DNA of 64,000 nt from Fibrobacter sp. UWEL (GTDB lineage: Bacteria > Fibrobacterota > Fibrobacteria > Fibrobacterales > Fibrobacteraceae). Shown here piece after piece: positions 17,171 through 26,344 of the stretch. The translations under genes were made by a program, and so were the position numbers. Every line of letters begins with the position of its first letter. Positions within the stretch are counted from its first letter, which is position 1. Under the pieces are notes generated by a model. The model was not told the origin of the DNA. It searched no databases and worked only from the letters and a program-made list of their open reading frames with translations. The stretch is taken from positions 141,900-205,899 of the forward strand of contig NZ_FRBE01000004.1 in the NCBI RefSeq assembly GCF_900142535.1, given 5' to 3'.

Positions 17171-18816
17171 TTAGTCAAGCAGCGTCATTCGGCTGATCGT
17201 TATGTTTGTTGCATCTACGCCGTTTTCTGGGGCACTGAGTTCTAACATATGTTTCTCTTGGGGGTCAAAATTAGTGAACTGCTCTTTTAATTCATCCCAT
17301 AGCACAAATACAACCCTTTGATTTCCCTTACCAACTTCGCGTTCAGCATAATTGTTTGTTCTTTTGTTGCTTTTTTCGTACTGGGTAAGTGACAGCAGGA
17401 AATAGTTGTCTGAAGAATATTCCATGCAGAAACCATGGGCATTTGCTAGTTCTTGCTTAATAGCTTCTTCATTATCGGGAGTTGCGGAATTGCCTCCCGA
17501 CAATGTAATATCGTATTTGTCGTTGGATGGAGTTATTCTGCCTATTGGTCCTGTGGATGACCAGATGGTGAATGCATTGAAGATACTTCTGCCCTTTGGG
17601 AAAATTTCCGAGCGTCGCATTTGAAATGAACATCGGAATTCAATGTTGTGATTTTATGAATGGTTATAGAGCTATTGCTTGAATGGCTGGTAAAATTGAT
17701 TGATTCTACCTTTTCTATTGAAAATCCGTCTGACACGCCATTGTCTTTTTGTTTCTCCATCAAACCTTCATTTTCATTCCATGACCACCTGAATGAACTT
17801 TTTACACCATTTGTACTTGGCTTTTCTTTGTAAATTAAGGAGGCTTCAAGTCCAACAAATGGACTGACTACATCTGCGCTTATACTTCCTTCGCTAGAGT
17901 ATTCTACGCAGAAACCGCCCCAAGATTGAATGTTCACGGGTTTGTCTTCTGTTGCCAACTGCATCGCCAAAGAGCCGCTTTGAGAAAGATTTGATGTTAT
18001 ACCATTAGAACTAGCCTCTTTTTCGGAAAGGGGATCGTATACTACGAATCCATATCCAAAAACATTATAATTTGGAGCTTCAGAAGCATCGTAAATTATT
18101 GAACCTTTACAAGGAGTTGTATCGAGGGTGGGGCTATTGGCGCTCGTGTCTACCTCAGCGATGGTCGTAATCCTGGAAATGACCATGTTTATTTCATCGG
18201 AGAAGTCAAAAAAGAACTTTCTAAAATCATTGAATGAAATATTTTCTTTATATGCAGGGTCGTCCCATTTGATTTCTTTGAAATTGTCGTTTGCAGATAG
18301 ATTGACCTTTTCTGTTTTTTCGCTGTCGCCAAGATAAAGAGAAACGTCTTTGTCCGTTGTATATTCTATGCAAATGCCTTCCCATGATGAAACGTCGTAA
18401 CTTCCGTTCCATCGGAAGCCTGCGTAATCTTTTTCTTCTGAGCTTGAAAAAACAATTCCACGTTCGTTTTCTGGCAAAGTTGAGGAATAATCTGACCTAA
18501 AAAACTGCAAATCAAACCCTAGTTTTCCTTGCACTTTGTAATCATAAATAACGGTTCCGCCCTTGCAAAGGTTCTCTTGGTCTGCGACGCTGCTGGAACT
18601 GCTCTTACTGCTGGAAGAATCGGCATCGTCGTTGCCCTTGCTGGAAGAACTGAGTTTGCTGTCGCTGCTGCCGTCGTCGTCACCATTGTCGCTGTCGCTA
18701 GAAATTTCTGCGAAGGCGTTACCATTGTCATACTTGTCCTGAAAGTCGTCCAGGTAGTCGGTGCAGGCTACAAGTGCGACGAGGGTGGTTGCGAGGACTA
18801 GGTGGTTCAATTTCAT
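17171..18816 (-). pseudogene. frameshifted surface lipoprotein with three CBM-like repeats
   Basis: The first frame (18816 down to 17542) starts with a lipoprotein signal (lipobox LVAC) and a Ser/Asp-rich linker (SSSSSKGNDDADSSSS-type). Two ~150-residue repeats follow, each with a Cys, a SWEGICIEY or SWGGFCVEY motif and an ISRITTI-like end. The second frame (17620 down to 17171) continues with a third repeat: HGFCMEYSS, FVLWDELKEQF, ITISRMTLLD. The junction falls at about 17550-17600, where the first frame degenerates. One frameshift would restore a ~540-residue protein. It may be a real mutation, a sequencing error or a switch. The fold may bind carbohydrate, by analogy with Fibrobacter surface lipoproteins. 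Confidence 0.7.
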
Positions 18817-18828
18817 ATCATCCTCTCC

Positions 18829-20211
18829 TTAGAAAAGCAGTGTGACGCCTACGCCTACAAGGCCCACGGCGGCTATACCAAAACCAACGGCGCGCAACGT
18901 CTGTGCGTTTTCAATCTTATCACAACGGTCGTCGTATTCTTTACGGGTAAGCGTTTTCTTTTCGCTTTCCTTCTTGGCCTTGCTGTTGAAGACTGCGGCC
19001 ATGACGCCACCGCCAATCATGACAGCCCCTGCGATAGCGGGCGGAATCCAGGATTTCTTGCTTCCCTTGTCCTGTGCGGAAGCGTCCTTGGCTGCATCGC
19101 TGGCGGCAGTGTTCTTGCCGTTTTCCTGTTCCGTTGAGTCTGCCACAGAGGGCACTAGGGCAGTGGAATCTCTGGATGCTAATTTCTTGACGATGGGGGC
19201 GGGCTTAGTAGAATCGCCGACAATGGCGTTGGAGGTGATTTCTCCCTTTACCTTGGCACGGTTGATCGCTTTCTTGTTGCCCCAGAACCAACGGCCCATA
19301 AGGTCCTTTTCCTGGTAGGCGGCGGTGAATTCTACGCGGCCTCTAAAGTTCTGCATTTTTCCGCTGGTACCTAAAGGCAGCTGAACTTGTTGGTCCAGAA
19401 TGTTGACGATCACATGGGAAAAGTTTCTGCCGGTAGGTAAGGATGCCACGTTAAAGAGCTCCGCACCGTTTAGGTAATAAGCTCCTGCCACGTTCTTGTT
19501 AAGGTCTAAGTAAAAGTCCAGATATTCCGGTTCAAGAACGATTTTCACGTTGGCGCTGCTCTTTTCCAGGGAATCGTTTATGACGTTGATCCGGTCTACG
19601 AAAAGAGGTGCAAATTCATCGCGAGCCTTTCGGACGACGACTTCGCCGCACTTATCTACCCAGCGGTCCAGCAGGCTTTTCTGCTGGTTCATTAAGACCT
19701 CATCGTAGTACAAGTTGAAATCGTAGGTGGCGTCAAATGCACCTTCCAAGTCAAGAGGTTCCAGGTCCACGTTGCCGCTCAGTTTCAAAAGCCTATCCTT
19801 GGATACCAGAATGCCTCCAAGTGCATTTGCACAAACTTGAATCTGCTCCGTTCTTTCCGCCAGGGAGTTTCCCATCTTTACGGTACTCAGTCGCACTTCG
19901 CCGGTTACTTCCATGTACTGGTTTTCAAATTCGGGAAGGTCGATGGAATAGAAATGTCCGCATTCCTCGTCCAACACGTCGTTGATGGAAATCATGGAGC
20001 AGCGGTCGTTCATCTCGGCGATTTTCTTTGCCCGGGAGAGCAAATTGTCCAGCTGGGGATTTTCTGCACCCATCTCCAGCTTGAGACTTTCCAGGTTTCG
20101 CTGCAGGTTTTGCAGTTCGCTGGGATCCTTGACGAACACGGAGACGGTCTGGCTTGCAAAAGAAGCCATGGCCAGAGCGCTTACAATTTTTGCGACTTTA
20201 AAAAAGCTCAT
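18829..20211 (-). CDS. secreted/membrane hypothetical protein with C-terminal membrane hairpin
   Basis: I do not recognise the family. The ATG at 20211 (MSFFKVAK) gives 460 residues; a TTG six bases upstream is less likely. An N-terminal signal-like segment (IVSALAMASFASQTVSVFV) precedes a long mixed region with coiled-coil character (LQNLQRNLESLKLEMG). At the C-terminus a Ser/Ala/Asp-rich linker leads to one hydrophobic segment (IPPAIAGAVMIGGGVMAAVF), a charged loop (KKESEKKTLTRKEYDDRCD) and a second one (AVGFGIAAVGLVGVGVTLLF). The lipoprotein gene begins 12 bases downstream, so they likely share an operon and an envelope role. Confidence 0.6.
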   Translation of the reverse strand: MSFFKVAKIVSALAMASFASQTVSVFVKDPSELQNLQRNLESLKLEMGAENPQLDNLLSRAKKIAEMNDRCSMISINDVLDEECGHFYSIDLPEFENQYMEVTGEVRLSTVKMGNSLAERTEQIQVCANALGGILVSKDRLLKLSGNVDLEPLDLEGAFDATYDFNLYYDEVLMNQQKSLLDRWVDKCGEVVVRKARDEFAPLFVDRINVINDSLEKSSANVKIVLEPEYLDFYLDLNKNVAGAYYLNGAELFNVASLPTGRNFSHVIVNILDQQVQLPLGTSGKMQNFRGRVEFTAAYQEKDLMGRWFWGNKKAINRAKVKGEITSNAIVGDSTKPAPIVKKLASRDSTALVPSVADSTEQENGKNTAASDAAKDASAQDKGSKKSWIPPAIAGAVMIGGGVMAAVFNSKAKKESEKKTLTRKEYDDRCDKIENAQTLRAVGFGIAAVGLVGVGVTLLF

Positions 20212-20265
20212 ATCCAAAAACCACGATGCTTGAGTTGGCCCAAAACAAATCCCTCAAATACGAAT

Positions 20266-20991
20266 TTAATAAAAATGGGCGAAGGTTGCGAAACGTTCGA
20301 AATCTTCGGGGGTGGTTAGCTTGTCGTTCATGGCGGCGCCCTTCACGATATAGACCGGTTCGCCAAAAAATTCCAGGATGCTAGCCTCGTCGGTGGGGAC
20401 AAAGTTCAGGGGCTCTGCGGCAATTCGTTTGTACAAAGTCTTAAGTACGTCAATGCGGGCGGCCTGTGGGGTCTGGGCCATCCAGACGGTATTGCGGTCG
20501 ATGGTTTTCTGGACTTGTCCGTCAACGGCAATTTTAATGGTATCTACGGCGGGTTTTGCCACCAGGCAAGCACCCTTCTCCACAAGAGTGCGGCAGACGT
20601 CCAGAATGATTTCCCTGCTGATGAAGGGGCGGGCAACGTCATGTACGAGAACGTACTTTGCGGAACTGGTCAGGGCGTTGACGCCATTTTCTACGGACTG
20701 CCAGCGTTCTGCACCGCCCACAACAATTTTCAGCTTGGCCCGCATTTCTGGAGTGAGGCTGGCGCAGTTCTTGTCTGCTGCCGATCCGAAAAGCTCGTTT
20801 TCAAAATGGCTTTTCCAGTCGGCAGGTACGGCCATGACGACTTCGGCAATTTCGTCCATCTGCAGGAAGGTTTCCAGACAGTAGCGATACACTGGCTTGC
20901 CGCCCATGAGCATCAGCTGCTTGGGGATGTTTCCGCCCATACGCTTGCCTAAGCCACCTGCGGGCAAAACCACTGCAAACTTCTTATCCAT
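20266..20991 (-). CDS. ispD: 2-C-methyl-D-erythritol 4-phosphate cytidylyltransferase
   Basis: IspD makes CDP-methylerythritol in the non-mevalonate isoprenoid pathway. The chosen ATG at 20991 gives 241 residues, the normal size, beginning MDKKFAVVLPAGGLGKRMG; an upstream Met would add 27 residues before the nucleotide-binding loop. Other motifs are PKQLMLMGGKPV, VHDVARPFIS, KPAVDTIK, TPQAAR and PTDEASILEFFG. No other isoprenoid gene lies nearby. It is on the same strand as the two envelope genes downstream, separated by 54 bases. Confidence 0.95.
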   Translation of the reverse strand: MDKKFAVVLPAGGLGKRMGGNIPKQLMLMGGKPVYRYCLETFLQMDEIAEVVMAVPADWKSHFENELFGSAADKNCASLTPEMRAKLKIVVGGAERWQSVENGVNALTSSAKYVLVHDVARPFISREIILDVCRTLVEKGACLVAKPAVDTIKIAVDGQVQKTIDRNTVWMAQTPQAARIDVLKTLYKRIAAEPLNFVPTDEASILEFFGEPVYIVKGAAMNDKLTTPEDFERFATFAHFY

Positions 20992-21196
20992 AAAAACCGC
21001 CTGAAAGAGCTTGATGAAATGTGTGCTACAAGGTAGAAAATGTTTATGGTTCAGCAATTTTCTTTTGGACAATTTTCTTGTTTAAATCTTTTTACGAAAA
21101 TAATTCAAATAAATCCACCCATTAGAACGTGTATAGAAATAGGTGGGAGGTTCTCTCTTGCCTAGCCTTGACAGGCTTATGTCTATAACTTATCTT

Positions 21197-21204
21197 AAGG
21201 AGGT
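21197..21204 (+). promoter_or_regulatory. strong ribosome binding site selecting a TTG start
   Basis: AAGGAGGT sits five bases before TTG at 21210 and supports this non-ATG start for the DUF4160 gene. Confidence 0.7.
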
Positions 21205-21209
21205 GGTAT

Positions 21210-21455
21210 TTGCCCACGCTTTTAAAAATTTTTGGTTTAAGGTTCTTTTTCTATTCAGCAGAGCATGAACCCGTTCACATTCATGTCGAAAATGCTGATG
21301 GAATGGCAAAATTTGATATTCAGGATGGTAACGTATCTTTGACGTCGAATGATGGTCTTAAACCAAAGGATTTGAAACTTGCGGAGTCTATTGTGGAAGA
21401 GAATAAGACTATTTTCGAACACGAATGGATTAAGTATTTTGGAAAGGAAAAATGA
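21210..21455 (+). CDS. DUF4160 domain protein
   Basis: The 81-residue protein shows the DUF4160 pattern (IFGLRFFFYSAEHEPVHIHVE, MAKFDI, LKLAESIVEENKTIFEHEWIKYF). The start is TTG with a perfect AAGGAGGT. Its stop overlaps the start of the DUF2442 gene (ATGA), so the two are translationally coupled. DUF4160/DUF2442 pairs are widespread small mobile-type modules and are often suspected toxin-antitoxin systems; no activity is established that I know of. Confidence 0.85.
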   Translation: MPTLLKIFGLRFFFYSAEHEPVHIHVENADGMAKFDIQDGNVSLTSNDGLKPKDLKLAESIVEENKTIFEHEWIKYFGKEK

Positions 21456-21694
21456 AGAAAAGCGATTTGAAAAATATTCGTCTTGTAAGTGACGGAATAG
21501 AATTGACTGCAGGAGATGGCTCTCTTGCAACGCTTTCCTTTTCGGACTTTCCTCGATTGAATCAGGCTGAGGATTCTTTGCGGAATGATTTTTCTGTTGG
21601 GGATTTTGGATTAAGATGGGAGTCTTTGGATGAAGACATTTCCTTTGATTCAATATTCTATCCAGAACGTTATCCTTTAAAAGCGAAGCTTTAA
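21452..21694 (+). CDS. DUF2442 domain protein
   Basis: This 80-residue partner of the DUF4160 protein shows IELTAGDGSLATLSFSDFPRL and the ending FGLRWESLDEDISFDSIFYP, both typical of DUF2442. It would be the candidate antitoxin or regulator of the pair. Translation is coupled by a four-base overlap, and a strong bidirectional terminator follows directly. Confidence 0.85.
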   Translation: MKKSDLKNIRLVSDGIELTAGDGSLATLSFSDFPRLNQAEDSLRNDFSVGDFGLRWESLDEDISFDSIFYPERYPLKAKL

Positions 21695-21695
21695 T

Positions 21696-21729
21696 AAAAA
21701 AACAGATGGTTCATCACCATCTGTTTTTT
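21696..21729. terminator. bidirectional terminator
   Basis: AAAAAACAGATGGT and ACCATCTGTTTTTT are inverted around TCATC, with an A-run before and a T-run after. It serves both the DUF2442 gene and the convergent symporter gene. Confidence 0.85.
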
Positions 21730-21795
21730 ATCACTTGCTTATTATTCCTGCGGAATAAAAATCTGCGGCGGAGCCCGCGACGATCTAGCCGGTGT

Positions 21796-23238
21796 TTATT
21801 CGCCTACCTTGCCGTCGTGCAAACGGTCCAGGAAGTCCTTGGTTTCCAGAGCCACAATGCCGCTCAACAGAATCAGGGCCACCAGGTTGGGGAATGCCAT
21901 GAGGCCGTTGAAAATGTCTGCGCAGGTCCACACAGCACTTACGGTCAGGTAGGGGCCTACGAAGATTGCCAAGATGTAAATCCAGCGGTAGGTGAGGATT
22001 GCCTTGTGGTTCTTGCGGCCAATCAGGTACTGCAGGCACTTTTCAGAATAGTAAGCCCAGCCGAGAATGGTGGTGAATGCAAAGAACACCAGGGCGATTG
22101 CCAGGAAGTAAGGAGCAATCATTGCACCGCCGGGGATAATTGCCAAGCCGCGGGAGAATGCTTCCATAGTGATGTTCACGCCTTCAAGGCCAAGCTTCGG
22201 GTCCCAAGCGCCGGAGACCACAATGGCAAGGCCCGTCATGGTACAAATGATGATGGTGTCAAAGAAAGTACCGGTCATGCAGACAAGACCCTGACGGACA
22301 GGTTCCTTAGTCTTTGCGGCTGCAGCTGCAATAGGTGCAGAGCCAAGGCCAGCTTCGTTACTAAAGATGCCGCGGGCGATACCCTTCTGCATGGCGATAA
22401 AGATGGTGCCCACCACACCGCCGGTTACTGCGCTGGGGTTGAAAGCTGCCTTCACGATAGTTTCGATGGCTTCAGAAATGTGAGAGAAGTTCAGGAGGAG
22501 CAACAGCACGCAAGCCACGATGTAAAGGATGGCCATCACGGGAACGATGTAGGTAGAAACCTTGGCGATGCGCTTCAAACCGCCGATGATCACGAATGCG
22601 GCGAAAGCGGTGACGAATACGCCTGCGATTGCGGTAGTGATGCTGACGGAGTTACCGCCGATGTTCACGAATTCAGAAGCGTTGGGAGTCAGGCGAGCCA
22701 TGGCGCTGGTAATGCCGTTCACCTGAGTGATAGTACCGATGCCCATGACGCCGGCGCAAACACCGAAGATGGCGAACAAGGTAGCGAGCCACTTCATGTT
22801 CCAGCCAAAGCGTTCCTTAAGACCGTGTTCAATGTAGAAGAAGGGGCCGCCCAGAACCTTGCCGTCCTTATCCATGGAGCGGTACTTCACAGCCAGCAAA
22901 CCTTCGGCATACTTGGTGGCCATGCCCAGGAATGCGGCCACTTCCATCCAGAAGAGAGCGCCGGGTCCGCCGGTACCGATTGCGGTTGCAACACCCACGA
23001 TGTTACCCGTACCGATGGTAGCGGCAAGTGCGGTGCAGAGTGCGCCAAAGCTAGAGACTTCGCCTTCGCCGCCCTTTTCGTTGTGCAGCATGTAGCGGAG
23101 GGCGTTGGGCAGGTTCATGACCTGCAGGCAGCCCAAGCGGATGGTTAAGAGGAAACCGACAAAGAGAACGATCAGGATCAGGGGAATTCCCCAGACATAA
23201 CCGTCAATGGTATCTAGAAAAGCGGTAAAAGCTTCCAT
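21796..23238 (-). CDS. AGCS-family sodium:alanine (amino acid) symporter
   Basis: This inner-membrane protein of about ten helices imports alanine or glycine with Na+. Signatures are SSFGALCTALAATIGTGNIVGVA-type (SFGALCTALAATIGTGNIVG), FWMEVAAFLGMATKYAEG, IFSNEAGLGSAPIAAAAA and TTILGWAYYSEKCLQY. The ATG at 23238 (MEAFTAFLDTIDGYVWG) gives 480 residues and fits the family; the longer frame would add 38 residues with poor similarity. It is monocistronic. Confidence 0.93.
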   Translation of the reverse strand: MEAFTAFLDTIDGYVWGIPLILIVLFVGFLLTIRLGCLQVMNLPNALRYMLHNEKGGEGEVSSFGALCTALAATIGTGNIVGVATAIGTGGPGALFWMEVAAFLGMATKYAEGLLAVKYRSMDKDGKVLGGPFFYIEHGLKERFGWNMKWLATLFAIFGVCAGVMGIGTITQVNGITSAMARLTPNASEFVNIGGNSVSITTAIAGVFVTAFAAFVIIGGLKRIAKVSTYIVPVMAILYIVACVLLLLLNFSHISEAIETIVKAAFNPSAVTGGVVGTIFIAMQKGIARGIFSNEAGLGSAPIAAAAAKTKEPVRQGLVCMTGTFFDTIIICTMTGLAIVVSGAWDPKLGLEGVNITMEAFSRGLAIIPGGAMIAPYFLAIALVFFAFTTILGWAYYSEKCLQYLIGRKNHKAILTYRWIYILAIFVGPYLTVSAVWTCADIFNGLMAFPNLVALILLSGIVALETKDFLDRLHDGKVGE

Positions 23239-23578
23239 TTTGAACCTTTTGGTTGTGCGGGTGGCGCAAACGCCTAACTCGCTATGAATAGAACATATGC
23301 AAAAAAAGATAGCAACAAATATGCCAACTTGTTGACAGTCAATAAGAAACAACAGCTATAAGGTTGGTGGGCTTGCATAGCAAGTGATTGAACTTTACAT
23401 TTTGTGTAGTGCGTTATGGCCCTCTTGTAAAAAAACTGCGGGCTGAGCGTTTGTAGAAAGTTGCTAAATTTTGTCACAGAAAAATTTAACCCCGCGGCAG
23501 CCCCGCGGGACCCTCGCGACGAAATCCTGTCAAAAAATTCAAGACCTGGAATTCTGCGGGGACACAAAGGAATGAAAT
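23239..23578. other. 340-base divergent intergenic region with a GC hairpin
   Basis: This holds the back-to-back promoters of the symporter and gltX. The only clear structure is CCCGCGG (23491-23497) pairing with CCGCGGG (23503-23509) in the gltX leader. I see no T-box motif and no RNA gene. Confidence 0.5.
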
Positions 23579-25051
23579 ATGTGCGATTGCTGCAATAATA
23601 AGCGTCCGGTCCGTGTACGTTTTGCCCCTAGCCCCACTGGCTACCTCCACGTTGGCGGTGCCCGTACTGCTATTTACAACTACTTCTTTGCAAAGGCTAT
23701 GGGTGGCGTTTTCTACCTGCGTATCGAAGATACCGACCGTAAGCGCTATAACGAAACTGCGCTCCACGACCTGATGCGCGACCTGAAGTGGTTGGGCCTC
23801 CAGTGGGACGAAGGTCCGGGTTGCGAAGGCAGCTGCGGTCCTTACTTCCAGAGCGATCGTCTGGCTATCTATAACGAACAGATCAAGAAGTTGCTGGATT
23901 CCGGCGACGCCTACTACTGCTTCTGCACCGAAGAACGCCTGCAGGAAGTTCGTGCCGAACAGGAAAAGGCCGGCGTTTCTGTGACTGGTTATGACCGTCA
24001 CTGCCGTAGCATTTCCCGCGAAGAAGCTGAAGCCCGCATTGCCGCTGGCGAAAAGGCTGTGATCCGCTTCAAGGTTCCCGAAACTGGCGTTACCGAATTC
24101 GATGACGTGATCCGCGGTCACATTGCTTACCAGAACGAACTGCTGGACGACTTGGTCTTGATCAAGCGCGACGGCTATCCCACTTATCATTTTGCATCTG
24201 TTGTGGACGACCACCTGATGGGTACTTCTCATGTGCTCCGTGGTGACGAATGGATTTCTTCTACTCCCAAGCACGAATTGCTGTACAAGGCTTTCGGTTG
24301 GGAACCTCCTGTATGGTGCCACCTGCCGGTGATTCTCGACAAGAACGGCGGTAAGCTTTCCAAGCGTAAGGGTGCCGCTTCCGTCGGTGACTTCCGCGAT
24401 CTGGGCTACCTGCCCGAAACTCTCGTGAACTACCTGGCTCTCCTGGGCTGGAATCCGGGTGACGACCGCGAAGTCATGAAGCTGCAGGAAATGATCGATG
24501 CCTTCAAGCTGGAACGCATCAATCCCAAGTCCGCTATGTTCGACGAAAAGAAACTGCAGTGGATGAACGGCCAGCACATTCACATGTGCGACGACGCAGC
24601 TCTCCTCTCTATCATGAAGGAAGGCCTTGCCGCCAAGGGCTTTGACCTGTCCAACGAACCGGAAGCACGTCTCCTGGAAATCGTTAAGAACCTGAAGCCT
24701 CGTGCACACTTCGTCCAGGATTTGGCTGAAATGTCCACCTACTTCTTCAAGGCTCCGGAAACCTACGACGAAAAGGGCGCCAAGAAGCACTTCGGCGAAG
24801 GCTCCAAGGCTCTGTGCCTGCAGGTTCGCGACATGCTTGCTTCCATCGAAGATTTCAAGACTCCGGTGATCGAAAAGGAATTCTACGCTCTCGCAGAACG
24901 TATCGGCCACAAGGTGGGCGAACTGGTGGGCGCTCCTCGTTTGGCTGTGTCTGGCGTTACCGCTGGTCCTGGCCTGTGGGAACTTTTCGAACTGCTGGGT
25001 AAGGAAGAAACCCTCCGCCGTATCGACGTGGCTCTGCCCCTGATGGGCTAA
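23579..25051 (+). CDS. gltX: glutamyl-tRNA synthetase
   Basis: GltX charges tRNA-Glu. The class I HIGH-type motif is PSPTGYLHVGGARTA, and the KMSKS-type motif is KLSKRKGA. Other typical segments are RIEDTDRKRY, GYPTYHFASVVDDHLMG, RGDEWISSTPKHELLY and the closing anticodon-binding region. At 490 residues it is of normal size. The first residues (MCDCCNNK) carry three cysteines ahead of the usual start of the fold. AAGGAATGAAAT precedes the ATG. It leads a co-directional run of four genes to queA. Confidence 0.96.
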   Translation: MCDCCNNKRPVRVRFAPSPTGYLHVGGARTAIYNYFFAKAMGGVFYLRIEDTDRKRYNETALHDLMRDLKWLGLQWDEGPGCEGSCGPYFQSDRLAIYNEQIKKLLDSGDAYYCFCTEERLQEVRAEQEKAGVSVTGYDRHCRSISREEAEARIAAGEKAVIRFKVPETGVTEFDDVIRGHIAYQNELLDDLVLIKRDGYPTYHFASVVDDHLMGTSHVLRGDEWISSTPKHELLYKAFGWEPPVWCHLPVILDKNGGKLSKRKGAASVGDFRDLGYLPETLVNYLALLGWNPGDDREVMKLQEMIDAFKLERINPKSAMFDEKKLQWMNGQHIHMCDDAALLSIMKEGLAAKGFDLSNEPEARLLEIVKNLKPRAHFVQDLAEMSTYFFKAPETYDEKGAKKHFGEGSKALCLQVRDMLASIEDFKTPVIEKEFYALAERIGHKVGELVGAPRLAVSGVTAGPGLWELFELLGKEETLRRIDVALPLMG

Positions 25052-25084
25052 TCACCTCGGCGAGCTCGGCGACCTGGAAAAAAC

Positions 25085-26329
25085 ATGAAGAATCAGTTCC
25101 CTCATAAGTTGTACACTCATAGGCTGTTCTGCCGCCGTTGCCAGCAGGTGACGGACCACGGCATTTATGCCCGCGAGATGTATACGACCCTTGGGGGAAT
25201 GGAAGCGAACATTCCGCTGCTGTGTACCTGCAATGGATGCCAGACGCTCTTTGTAGCTTTCTCCAACGAATTCGTTTTCTGCAGACCCGATCAGGTGAAC
25301 CAGGATTACTCCAAGGTTTTCGGTGTAAACCGCATTATTCCTGGGAACTGGCTTTACTTTAAGGGTGCGCAGAAACCCTGCGTCGTCAAGAGTGTGTTTC
25401 ATGCGCCGGACAAGGATGTGGTGAACATCTTTTACGATAACGGACCGGTCCAGACGGTGGAATGTCCCAAAGTGGAAATCCAGCAGGAAGAGGCTCCCGG
25501 CGGCTACCGTCTGTTGCCTGCCCAGAGTGCCCAGACGCTGATTGGCGATCACATCTATCACACCATACGAGATCAGTTTGGCGTTGCCGTCGGTCTTGTG
25601 TGGGATGGGGAGAAGGATAAGCTGGCGGTGCTCCTGAAGGATGGCATCCTGGTGTTGATTACCTTGCCCGATGCGGTCCAGAATATGCCCAACGACAAAA
25701 TGCTTGAAATGGTCCGCGGTAAGTTGACTCAAGTGTTCCCTCAGGAAGTGGGCAATATTACTCTGGACTCCAGCCGCGGTATTGTTTTCCTAAACGGCTT
25801 CACCAAGAACTTGTCCATCAAACGTGCGATGGTGGCGTGCATCAACAGCCTTCCTAAGGTTCGTGGCTGCGTTGACTTCGTGAAGATTCAGCCCGAGGAT
25901 TACGCAACGGACGCGCAGATTGAACGCTTTGTCCTGACTCAATTGGAGCAGCCCTCGTCTAGATTGTTCGATTATCACGTAACGGTCCGTGCCGGCAAGG
26001 TCGAAGTGGACGCCCGTTGTGCGGAAAAATATTATTCCAAGGATTTGGAAAACAAATTGGCTGAATTGCCCGGGGTCATGGATTTGAATTGTCGCATCGA
26101 AAGGATTCCCGACGATGCCATGGAAAATGACTTGCTGTGCAAACAGATCGAAGCGGATTTGGCCTTGCATTCCATGCTCCAGGATACGTGTATTAAAGTT
26201 TCCTTCTCCCAGAAAAAATTCTTGCTGGAAGGTTTTGTCCATACCACATTCCAAAAGCAGTTGGCGTCTCTTTCTGTGATGAAGAAGGCGGTGACGACTG
26301 CGGTGGATAACCGTCTGCGACAGGTATAA
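25085..26329 (+). CDS. zinc-ribbon and BON-domain hypothetical protein
   Basis: The 414-residue soluble protein begins with a probable zinc ribbon (C16-x2-C19 and C49-x2-C52). A middle region (about 70-180) is small and beta-rich. Two or three BON-like segments of ~60-70 residues follow: one with GNITLDSSRGIVFLNGFTKN and VRGCVDFVKIQ, a second with VRAGKVEVDARC, and a third with VSFSQKKFLLEGFVHT. BON domains bind membranes or small ligands; with no signal peptide it is likely cytoplasmic. It lies 33 bases after gltX and just before the WYL regulator gene. I do not know a named homologue. Confidence 0.6.
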   Translation: MKNQFPHKLYTHRLFCRRCQQVTDHGIYAREMYTTLGGMEANIPLLCTCNGCQTLFVAFSNEFVFCRPDQVNQDYSKVFGVNRIIPGNWLYFKGAQKPCVVKSVFHAPDKDVVNIFYDNGPVQTVECPKVEIQQEEAPGGYRLLPAQSAQTLIGDHIYHTIRDQFGVAVGLVWDGEKDKLAVLLKDGILVLITLPDAVQNMPNDKMLEMVRGKLTQVFPQEVGNITLDSSRGIVFLNGFTKNLSIKRAMVACINSLPKVRGCVDFVKIQPEDYATDAQIERFVLTQLEQPSSRLFDYHVTVRAGKVEVDARCAEKYYSKDLENKLAELPGVMDLNCRIERIPDDAMENDLLCKQIEADLALHSMLQDTCIKVSFSQKKFLLEGFVHTTFQKQLASLSVMKKAVTTAVDNRLRQV

Positions 26330-26344
26330 ATTTGAGGTGTCTCA

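Noticed and set aside
21706..23148. 480-residue open frame on the plus strand
   Set aside because: His- and Gly-rich antisense shadow of the AGCS symporter.
23455..23578. T-box or other riboswitch before gltX
   Set aside because: There is a GC hairpin only; no T-box motif or known aptamer pattern is visible.
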